64,000 nucleotides of DNA from positions 9,865,303 to 9,929,302 of the forward strand of contig NC_092581.1 in assembly GCF_037975245.1 (NCBI RefSeq), in the 5' to 3' direction. Numbering within the stretch: position 1 is the first letter of the stretch; every line of letters begins with the position of its first letter. The notes under the pieces were generated by a model. It was not told the origin of the DNA and searched no databases. It worked only from the letters and a program-made list of their open reading frames with translations. The translations under genes were made by a program, and so were the position numbers. This DNA comes from Apostichopus japonicus. Lineage: Eukaryota > Echinodermata > Holothuroidea > Aspidochirotida > Stichopodidae. This document shows positions 28,301 to 40,300 of the stretch, piece by piece.

Positions 28301-31300
28301 CAATGTATCAATGATAATACCATGCAAAAGCCCATCACATATCAGCTGCTTTTAAAAAAAAAACAGTTATCTTACTCTGGATGATTCTCAACCATAACAA
28401 TTGAGTTGCATCAAAACAGAGATGGAGTTTTTTTTTTGTTTTTTTGTTCACTAATGGACAGCCATTGACATACCAATAGCACCATCATGGGCTCCCGGTG
28501 TACCTTGGTGGTAATCCAGTAAGGCAGGTGCGAGTCCCAGCTGGTAGGGGTCGACGTGGTAGATTATGCTCCCGGAGGCATCGTGTGCAGGGAGCATGGT
28601 GGGCGCCATGGCGTGGTGGCTGAGACCGTTGAGACCGTTGAGGCCGTTAAGACCGTTGAGGCCGCTGGCAAGGATGGACTGACTGGAGACTCTTGGCAGG
28701 AAGGGTGTGGCCATGAGGTGCGCCTGGGCCGCTGGAGTGGGTGACCTCAGAGGTTGTGGTACCATGGCTGGTCCTGGTGGAGGCACTGTACGTGGTGACA
28801 CTTTATAGAAGGGAAGAGACGAGCACAAACAAAAAAATACATTAAACTCACAATAAAAACATTCTTAATATTTATATTTATATTTAATATTTATATTTAA
28901 TATTTCTGGTTCTTCACGGTTGAGAGTGGCATTTCAGCTGTTCGAATCACGGTCAGAAAATTAACACCTGCATCCACATCGACTAGTTTCAAAAAAAGGA
29001 AAAAGTTACTTTATACGAACTGTACAAAGTGTGGTAATATATGTGTGTATGCATGTATGTATATACAGGAAGCAAAGTAAAATACATAAAACAACTGACA
29101 TTATGAAGAAAAAAAATCAAAAGAAAAATCCACGCGATACACTTCAGTACACCTGTATCATGCTTGAATAAATAGTCCAGAGTGCTTTCTTTTTTTTAGC
29201 AAGAAGAATAACATTTTGACAAGCATTGCTCCCTTCATTGATCCAGTTGAGGATATGACTTAAGCTGTATATTGTGCTGATTTTGCTATGATATAGTGTC
29301 ATTAATTATTATACTCCCTCATGAAAGGAAAGAGTAAGGCCAAATAATGTTATCTTATAATTTTTTCTTTTAAAAAATCCCTCATCATGTCATCAGAACT
29401 GATAAGATTACACACACAAACATACAAATCAAAATTAAAATACCTCAATATTTGTGGAGTACGAAATTCCCCGCATTAACTTGCATTAACTTTTGGTCTG
29501 CTCTCGACAAGGGTGCATGTATTTAACTCATAACAACAAATGCAATCGTTAGTTTGAATATGCCATGTTTGGTTCAAGAAACAGTTTTGTCTATGATTAA
29601 GGATGGTAAAGTGTCTGCATGTCAGAAATGTTTACAAGATGAGACTGATCACTGTTTGCTCAACAATTAGCAAAGTAACATTTACATAGCGAACAAAATG
29701 TCAAACGATTCTTAGTTTGATAGATTGAATTAACACCTCTATGGATTTAAGACGTAAATTGGTTAGGTTTGACTGCTAAAATTGGCAACAAAAAAAACCC
29801 CTGCAAAAACCCATGAACAGATACATTACCCAAGTTACAGTTCTTGATTTTTTTTTTAAGATTTTCAGTTTGTCATCTACAGACCTTTCATAGCCTTTGA
29901 CCTCCACTAGCAATAGCATCCTTGTACTCATTCAACAGATTAACATAATCCACTTGTCACATACAATGTATCTTGCAACATGACCCTTCTTGAGATATTC
30001 ACAAGCTAGCTACTGCAACACACAAAAGGTACACACACACATACAGGCACGAACACATGCCCGATTTGATTGTATAGGTTTGCTTGCCTACCTGTGGCAC
30101 GCAACAAATGACGACAACGAAAATAACAACAACTTTTACATGCAGTAAATATCATTTAACACCTGTTGCCATGCAAACTCAGAACCGTAGCATATATAAT
30201 GTTGCTGCCTGTTCAGGATATGTTACACCAAACTCGAACAGCACTCTCAGAGCCATATATATATCACTATGTGGCAGCCCCCAAACTAAACCTATTAGCC
30301 TATACTTCAGGTGGCAGTATAAGAAGGGCAATCTGTATATAACTTACAGTAGCTACATACTGCCAAGATACAACAGCTATATATACACATTTATTATATT
30401 TAAGTTGTGTGGTATTAAGGGCCACTCAGTGGTGTCGCCAGACATTTCAATCTTGGGGGGGAAAACAGCACTTAATTAGGGAGCACAATGTTTATTTGTG
30501 TATACCATCCTGGGAGAGGGGTCTAAGGGGTGGGGAAATTTTTTATTAATAAAGGGTCCTTAGATGGAATCTGGTGCTATATTTTGCAACTTGAAGTAAC
30601 TTCATGTTCAAGAATTTATGGGCTTAGTCTGACCGATATTTCTGTTTTAAATTGAGGCAGATAAAGTTTTTGATTTAGTATTTTTTTTAACACTACAAAT
30701 CGAATATGGGGGGGGGTGGAAACCTGGAGGGGCACAATTTTTTGGATTGAGGCACATGTGCCCCCCCCCAGGCCACCACCTGGCGATGCCACTGGGGCCA
30801 CTGTACCATTGTTGTATTCAGAGACACCTGGTGTTTGAGCAGCAAGCAGCAGTAAGGTATTAGTCATGGGAATCGGGTAATGAACCAATTGTTCTGCAAT
30901 ATAACTTGTAATTGGAAGTTTTTATATTCATAATTGACTACCATCTAGGGAATACTTTGTTTTCTAACTCCAAAAACTTCATCTGGGTCACATGTTGGCT
31001 ATCTTTTAATTGTTTACTATCCATCTTCCACTGAAAGCTAAACTGAGAATCAATCCATCCATCAATCAATCAATCTGAAGAAGTAGCAGACACACCAGAG
31101 AACCAGACCCAATTCTGAAACACATCACTACCGAAACTTCCATGACAAGATTCCAACATACTTCTTTAATGCTAATGGTTGCCATTTACCAGAGAGTGCC
31201 CAGTTCAATTTTTTTCCCCCGAGCCTTGTTTTCGTCACTGTGACATGTCGGACAGATCCTTTCAAACAGTTTTAAAAATTATTCACAAAGCAAGTCTATT

Positions 31301-34300
31301 TTGGTTGCGTCCATTTGTACCATCGATAGAAAATATAAAGAAACTTGCAAGAACACTTTGGCTCTGCCTTCGATCGCTATCCTCTCTTCTAAAATATGTC
31401 AAAAGGCCATGGTGCGATATGTTAAAGCAAAAACAAAGGTTGCTAAGGGATCAAAATTAAAATTGCCAGATGCATAAAAATGCTTCACCATGTTTAATTA
31501 TTCTTGGGAAGAAATAAATAAATTCATTCATTCGTTAAATTAAATTAAATCAATTCACTGGTTCCAAAGGAAATTCTGTTGATCTAATGAGCGTAATCCA
31601 ATGTGTCATCCTCCAGATATTTGGTTTATTAAATGATGGCTTTGATAGAAATGATTAAATGAAAAACTGATGAGCACTTGGCGAGCCATTTGTGAACTTG
31701 CAGACGGCTTAAGATAATTGAACGAGTTCCCCGGAGATGATTGTTATCTCAGATGACTGTTGAATATTCATGTTATGTATGATAAATTCCACCTCATTAT
31801 CACAATTAGGATTAATTGTTAAGGAGAGATATCCCACATAAAGCACATTTCCATGAACGCAATTACTTCGCATATATACCGTTCATCACAAAGAGAACAT
31901 TTCCTATGGATATAAGCTAACTGAATAATTTGGTGGAAGAATGATGAGTTTATTGTTTATTCATAAACATTTTGTTTTGAAAATTATCTTTGAATATTCA
32001 TATTAAGTGTATAACAATTGGATTTCATTGGCTCATTTTGAACAAATCAAGAAAATTTGCATATAGTTAAATTAATACCAGTTGTTGAATACTCAAGAGG
32101 TTTATTCTGGTGGCGCCAAGACATCAATTTTTGTTTAACTGTATATCCAAGTTCAAAGTGGACTTATAGTGTACAGCAATCTACAGAACTGATGCTGGAA
32201 ACTACAAAATCTGAATGACGTTACTAAAAACAAGAAAAAAACATTTTCGCTGGTAAGCTAATGTACCAAGCTTATATTGTGTACTACATTGCCATGCCAA
32301 CATTACTTTTAGTTGACATTCTCCATAACTTTTTAAGTGATCTCTGCCAATAAATTTGCAAGAAAATGTCTGGTATTTGTCAAGATAAATTATACATTTT
32401 GCAGGTGCCTTCCAACTGTATTCAATTTGAATACAGAAGATTTAGTCTAACCACTTGAGGAATCTATTAATGTTTCCTCCCATTTTTGTCAAACTACTTG
32501 ATAACTTGAACAAGTTGGTGGTGGTGCATGGTTTCAGAACAAACATGCTCTTCCACACCATGTATACCACACAGCGGGGTTGAGTAGTGTCATTTTACTG
32601 TGTCGGATATCATTTATCCTCAAGGATCTATCCTAATCCTAATCTATTCATATCTGTAGGAGGAGCATGATGACATAGAAGATGTAGCATCTTGCAACCA
32701 AAACAACACTTGAATAGCTAATTCAGAGCGCTATTAGGAAGGAAGTCGTGAAACACTCAGGATGTAGTCCTGTCCCCATAATAATCCCAACTGGCACACC
32801 GATTACCACAACTCTTTATATTTAGGTCGCATCTACCGAAAAGGGGCTCGGTCAAAATCGTCACAGCGGATTACGTCATTTTTTTCCGCAGTTTAATGCA
32901 ATTTGCAGGTGAAAACGACACGTTCGTCAATAGATTTTGTCTGGAAATTTGGTAATGGCCTCTCTTACCACCTGCCACATCTCCTCAAGTTTCCCCTTGT
33001 TTTCAGACCAGCAAACAGACAACAAAAAACCACGTCAATTTTAACAATTCTTTCAAACACTACTTGGGTTTGACTTGACCCTTGCATTCATTGCCATTCA
33101 CCTGATCAAAATGAACAGATGTTAAATAATGTATATTCTGTGATCTCACAGGTTGATGACCCTCCCCTAATATCAATGTCTCCCCCCCCCCCCGCCACTC
33201 CTCCCTGACACACGTTTCACTTTTTTTCTGCAAGATCAACCAAGTGTTTCAAACCTATCACGCTGGACTTTCCTATAACAGAAACAAACGGCCATCCCTA
33301 CTGGACCGTGTCGGTCTGGAATTGCTCTCAATCAAGCAAATATGCGTAAACCATTTTGACAACATTTCACACTTTTTATTTGCAACTTGTGTGATAGTAT
33401 TCAAGGCTGGGTTTACATCTTTTTTTTTCTCTCTCTCTCCACCTAGCAGCAAAATGTCTGACATCACAAAGCCACTGTGAGTCATCTCTATATACTGTAT
33501 ATTTTAAGATCTGGGCAAATTTCATCTTCCTCAAAGTCCTTTCCTAAATAGCAAGCATACGCTCAATGTAAAATTTCAGTATATGTTATTTCCCTTCCCT
33601 CACAATTTATTCAGCCATTTTGACTTGCTCAATTTTTTTGGCAAAAAGTTGCCTACAGTAAAATGTATAATTCAAGAACATTGCTTACATTTCTTCCTGT
33701 GTATAAAGTCAACCCCATCACGCAAACCACACGTATGAGAGAACCAGGTGGCCTTTCTCGTGGATAATGAATTATGGAGGGGAATTCATCTATATTTATT
33801 GATTTTACCAATTAATTACCAGCTCAGCGACATTTTCCTTGGCAATATTTGGGGTTCCCACTTTGAAACTGAGAATTTTCAAAATATGATAAAACTGGCT
33901 CTGAAAACTTGAACATCCTCCAAACCTATACAGGCAAAGTTTATCAAAACTGTTTAGCTTCGAAGACTGGGAAACACCTCAAGTTCAATGTCTGATTACA
34001 TTCTCATAGCATTATGAACCTGAATAACTTAGCAAGACTTGGATTACAGGTCGGGTGATACCCACCTCGGGTGTTCGAACACTGGAGTGTGATCTGGGCT
34101 TTTCTTAAAATGATCTGCAATTTTGGACTACAGACATTGGGAGGGGGGGGGGGGGGAAATTGGCAACAAATGTATCTGCTATTTGTTTTATTCTTTTGTT
34201 TGTTTCTTGTTGCTATCCGCACCTCAAGACCTCTACACCGTATGAAAAATCGCAAACAAGTCATGGCAAAAGAAAGGAACAAATTAGACCACCCTAAAAC

Positions 34301-37300
34301 CCAAATCAATTTGGCTGCAGTCTCCTTGGTAAATTGACTAATTATATCTATGTCGGAAAGAAAATGATGACATAAATCACACAGTTAAACCCTCTGATAT
34401 AACAACACAATTTCCAACAACTGTGATCAATGGATGGTTTGTACTTCTTTATATGCAGGGAGGCTAACACAGCAATGGATGGTTTGTACTTCTTCATATG
34501 CAAGGAGAAGGCCAACACAGCAATGGATGGTTTGTACGTCTTCATATGCAGGGAGGTGGCCAACACAGCAATGGATGGTTTGTACTCCTTCATATGCAGG
34601 AAGGCGGGCCAACACAGCAATGGATGGTTTGTACTTCTTCATATGCAGGAAGGCGGGCCAACACAGCAATGGATGGTTTGTACTTCTTTATATGCAGGAA
34701 GGCAGGCCAACACAGCAATGGATGGTTTGTACGTCTTCATATGCAGGGAGGTGGCCAACACGGCAATGGATGGTTTGTACTCCTTCATATGCAGGAAGGC
34801 GGGCCAACACAGCAATGGATGGTTTGTACTTCTTCATATGCAGGAAGGCGGGCCAACACAGCAATGGATGGTTTGTACTTCTTTACATGCAGGAAGGCAG
34901 GCCAACACAGCAATGGATGGTTTTTACTTATTTATATGCAGGAAGGCAGGCCAACACAGCAGGAAAAATTCTCCAAAGTCGACTGCCAGTTTCAACTTTC
35001 CGAAGTTATGGTAAACAAGATGGCATTCGACTGTTCATTTTTGCAATTATCAACTTGTGAAGCAAATTTCCTCCTAGTAACACAGCAAGGAGTGCCAAAG
35101 AGGGACCTTGAAGCAATTATAATTCAGGTGAGCTAAATTTTGACAATCATATCTAAGTATGTGGACTCAGTATCGTAGAATATCACATACTTGTGTTGTA
35201 AGGACTGCCATTTTTCATTGAAGTCTTGATAGAGGGGCAAATGCTGCTGGAAAGTGTACGGAAAGTAGCGGGAATGACAGAGTGGCCTGGCAGACTCATA
35301 GGCAGAGTGGTGAAAACAGTCGTGCAGTATGACCAACTGACAGCTTTATCTGTAGGACAGAATGGTGTTCCTTTGGATGGATGCCATAGACATAAATGGA
35401 GGGCCGGAGAAACCCATGGAGACACGAGGGGGGCTCAAGAGACCAGTGCAGAAATGATATTTAGCTACCCGGTCGAAGATGGTACGGATATTAATGAGGG
35501 TAAATGCAGACCAATGCTTGATGGGTACAGGAGATAGAGGGATGGCGTTCATATAATGGTAGCGTGGTGGATCAAAGGTTCTTAGAAATCATGGTGTTGT
35601 TGTAATTAGACCCATGGTATTGACATAATGAGGGTGGTTCAGTTGACGTTCAACTACAGGAAAGAAAGAACTTTCCTAGCCTGCTAGACCCATGATCACC
35701 TGGTAAAGAGATGTCGTATAAATCAAGGTAGCCATGTTTGATTTGTGTGTGGCATTATGGTTAAGTTAACTTGCTTTGGGAATTAATGATGATAAAAATA
35801 CGATAAAAAGACAGGAAACTTTTCTCCAGAATGACAAATGTTACCGTAAGTTCAAATCATGTACAGAATATCATCTTCACGCAAACAAGGTGAGAGTTGA
35901 GAGCTGTCATTTATCATCTCAATTATTAGTATCTTAATGAATACCAATCTGTAAATGTTGTCTTGGATTGGCACATCCATGCATGAAACCCTCAATTAAG
36001 TAATATGGCTCGGGGGGCCTTTGTGGAGGCCACATGATCTGCTACTGCGTCAGAGATGATTTTCGTCGCTGACGTCAAATCTGTGTCATCTTGCACCGAA
36101 TAAAGTCAACCACTCGGTTCATCTCCAAGCTCTTGAAAACTTCCAAAGACCGAATCGCAAACCCTCCACTCGTCTACGGCGATCCTTAAGGGACACATCT
36201 TCAACTTTCGTGATGTACTCAAGATCGTCCAATTGAATATGGTACCCCAGCAGGAAGAGGGAGTAGGGAGGGGGGGGTAGTATATGAATCGCTGAGTTAA
36301 GATATCTCATGACTCACAGCTCAGGTAAAGGTTCTGGCAAATTTATCTTGTTACTGCACGCTTTTTGGTTTGTGAGCATCTAGTACTTCTGCGTGCTGAA
36401 ACTGAATTTGCGTTAGAACTTGCAGAAACCAATGGCGAGATTCCAAAAATGATAACCTCAATAATCTATACAACCTTTGGTGTACAAGACATGATTTCTC
36501 GACATCCTCTTCCAACAAAATCATGCTTTTCTTATTTTTTAATATTTTTATCAGGGCTTGTCGTCACAAGCTTTGTTGGTACTTTGAAGACTCCATCTCT
36601 TTTGTCAGCCAAAGAATGTCACTCTCGACGAATAAAGCTTTCTTATCGATGTAACCATTTCCAGCGAATCGTCTTCTCTCCTTTCCCGCCCCCCCCCCCC
36701 CAAACTGATTGAGAGCATGCTTACACAGCAGTTACTACCGCATAAATCCACATTTTAACTGCACAATGGCGAGCGGGAGAAATAAAGTACAGGCCATTCA
36801 CTAGCAGGTCTCTCTCTCTCAATAGCTTTAATGCATGGCAACTTTCAACTCTTCTTTTTTTTTCTCCTCCTAATTGACATAACGTTCCTTCTCAATCACT
36901 GCCAGATGTAAGACCAAAGCATCACATGAACCGGGAAAACGAGAGAGTTTTGCCACATTTTGCATGATCACAGAGTACGAAGATTGCAGAAGAACCAACA
37001 TAAAAGGTAATGTAAACATGACAAATGGCTAATCACAGGAACAAACAATTCCGAGGGCCCTGAAGATGTGTTTTACATGGGCTGATGAGTGAAAACTACA
37101 CACACAACTTCAACGATGGAGTACTGATGTACAGATCATGGGGAGGTTTTCAAGCCATACTTTGTGTGTAAAGTTGTATCAAACAGTACCATACCAAAAG
37201 TACCAAGAGTAAAGATCAGCTCACTGTATGTATTAATTGATAATTTATTTGCCTTTAAAAGAATTGCGCATTAACACTGTTGTTATGGTTGCTGGTTTAT

Positions 37301-40300
37301 ATAGGAAAATCATGGACAACTGTAAAAAGAATTAACAAATACAGGAAAGGAAACATCCACTTCCTGTATTATATGTGATCAACATTTGTGACAATTTTAG
37401 TTTTCTAGGTCATTCCGTGTCAAATCACGGATGGCTGTTGCTGCACCCTCTCCAAAAATTCCCAACTTTATTTGTATGACTGGAACATCATGAAATATGT
37501 ATATTCTGAAAATTTCAGTTACATTGCTTCACAATTGGCCCGATTTATCACACTTTGAAATTCTGCAATTTGTCGCCACCGTGGCATTTTCTTGACTTTT
37601 GAGGTCTCATTTCTCAGCAATTAAACATCCTACTACCTTTCTATTACAGATGCCGATAGAGTCTATCCCATAGAACAGATATATTAAAAATTAGGCTACA
37701 ATAATATTGTATTGTGGAGTGAGGTCAACTTAAAAGTGTCTCTGTTTCCTGCAATACTGAAGACGTCACACCAAGAGGGGGGGGTGAAAGGAAAAGGAAT
37801 TGGAGGTACACACATGTTGCACTGTCTTGCAACTAAAATGAACAAAAAACAGTTAAAAAAAAAAAAACAACAATTGCATGTATTACATAAAACACTTCAA
37901 TCCAGGAAACGTTGTAGTATCCATGTTGGCTCTACATGTGGACACAGGCCTGTGTATGACACGGAGGCCTTCAGATATTGTTCCTGCACTCTATCAAATT
38001 GTTCTGTACTTGCTATAAATATTTTCCACAACATGTTAAGGAGCCCAACGTTGTTGTTCATGAAGACTATGCAAACTCAGTATGCAGAACATGTTACAAG
38101 TGTTTTTCATGATACACACAGTAACCATCATCATTTCAAACGTCACTCACAGTGTGGATACTTACCCAGCCAAATGTATCAATTAATTAGAAAGTAACAA
38201 GTCAAGGAGAGTCCTAATTACCAAAAACAAAATTCAAACCACTGCATGAAAGAAAATATCCATTTCCCCTGCCCCCCTTTGTTACTACAATCGTGTGACA
38301 CCACTTACCAGTAACATCACCTTAAGGTAAGGTGTACTAACCACCACCCTCTTACCGTTTTGTAAACTATTTTTTAATTCACTTCTAAGTGACATTTGAA
38401 GTGATAGGTAAAGGATGTAATATTTGTACTTGCTCCTTTTTAAACTTGTCAGACCCTTTTAAGGTTCGACAGCAGTACAAACAAAATCTCGAACGGAAAA
38501 CACCTAGCAACAATAGCTGCGAGATTGATGGAGACATATATATATTAACGTCAACAATGAAGGGGGACACACAAAAACGTGAAAGAAATTATCAAAAACA
38601 TAGAGAAAGTCTTGTAACAGCTCACAAAAACGTTCAAATCTAGATATCAGAATGATGAACAAATAAAAAACCATTTACTATATGATGCAAGCAGGATACA
38701 ATAATTTTTATGGCAAAGGAGTAATTTTTAGATTAAAGGTAAAGAGATACCCAACACCTGAAAGGCTAAAGTTCTAATTAAGGCACCGAAAATCCATGCA
38801 ACCACAACAAGAACCACAACAAGAAAACCACATGTAAAAAAATCATATAGGAAATTATGTTGGTCATAATAACACTGCTCTTCATTTCCCCCCCCCCCCC
38901 CGCCCCCCTAGCCCTATATATTTGAAAAAATAAACCATCACACCTTCCCTAATCTTATCCTCTGAAAATTCTCCATAGCAACCTGGCAAACAAAATTCTG
39001 TCTGTATTTATAAGAAAGGTATATATTCACATTATATATGAGGGGTGGGAGGCCAACACTGTATATATCCTACAGTACTACATGAATATTATTTACTATG
39101 TGTGTCATGTAGACCTACTTAGTATGTCTCACATATATCTATGATTGACTATATGTTTATACAATCTCTTTGGTTATCAAAACAGCAAAATAACAGGCAA
39201 AGTGCTCCACTAGCTTATTGGCAACCATAGCTGTGCAGATGGAGTCCACGTAGCCAGTAAGATGGGCAGGGGGACCATGATGATGTTTGATTCTCCCAAA
39301 AGTTTTTGTTTTTCATTTTTAGAATTCATAACATGCTAGATAGATATCTACCCCTATTAATTATACATATATACATAAACATAAATGCCATATATATATC
39401 CATATGAATAATCTATATCCATATTTTATCTGTACATATCTATATACATTCAAGTTATTAATAAATCAGACAAAGATTATCACCTGAAATCTCAAGACTG
39501 CTCCGAGTAATGAACTGCGTCCGATTCGCATAGCAATTTTGATATTTTGATTTTATATATTTTTTTATATTTTTATATATTTGATATTTTATGATATTTT
39601 ATGTACTTTATGTTTTAATTGCACGATGATGAAAAATAATACTTTTGGTACCGGAATGAAAAATGGCTTGATTACAACTTTGCAATCGTGTAGCAACTAG
39701 GTGACTATAATGCAAATAGTTTGATATGATATACCTGATACATTATACCCTGGCACAGGGTGGGGGGAGGGGGGGAAGAAGCAAAATGTTGTCATTCTGC
39801 AAACATCTTTAATAACCTTATTGTGCTTAAAGTAGTACTACTGTTGCCAACTGTTTTGTAGTCCCCATCCACCTGGGCTCCATCTCGCCCCCCCCCCTTC
39901 CCTGCAGTTTATTTCCCGAGTCACCCCAAACACACACTGCAAGTGGCCCACCACTAACTACATAGTGAGCATTCTTTATTGCTTGTCACCAACAAAAATT
40001 ATGCTTTTCAATCAAAAACTTTCCATTCAAGAGAATTTCAGCATGAGATGGAAAAAAAAAAAGAGGTGTCTTTCGAAAGTGCAAATGTGACTCTATAATG
40101 GTAAATAACAAAGATGGATACAAAATGAATGAAAACTGTTTGATTGATAAACAGGGAAAAGGACAGATAGAGGGAAAAGTGATGTTGGCAAAGAATTCTG
40201 ATGAAGGATAGATGCATACCACGTTTTCCAGAAAATGAAAAAGAAAAGGGAAGTTTAAAAAAAAAAATGAACAGGAAATGGTTGCGGAGGGGGGAAAAAT

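Larger units (their letters stand above)
19329..28473. other. qki intron of 9.1 kb before the nuclear-tail exon
   Basis: If the read-through tail at 28451-28473 is used, the part just downstream is the 3' UTR of that isoform. Otherwise the whole stretch is intron. A unique, motif-rich block lies at 23530-23900. No alternative tail exon was recognised between the two known ones, although very short exons could be missed. Confidence 0.7.

Noticed and set aside
28925-28960. GTTCGAATC B-box-like sequence on the plus strand
   Set aside because: No cloverleaf can be formed with the preceding bases, so it is not a tRNA gene.
34430-35136. Three overlapping plus-strand open frames of 194-212 codons
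   Set aside because: They are the three frames of the 48/49-bp minisatellite, whose unit has no stop in any forward frame. The peptides are simple repeats without a family.
35160-35560. Dense open frames on both strands in a balanced-composition stretch
   Set aside because: Translations on both strands were read for retroelement or cellular protein motifs and none was convincing. Possibly an old repeat.
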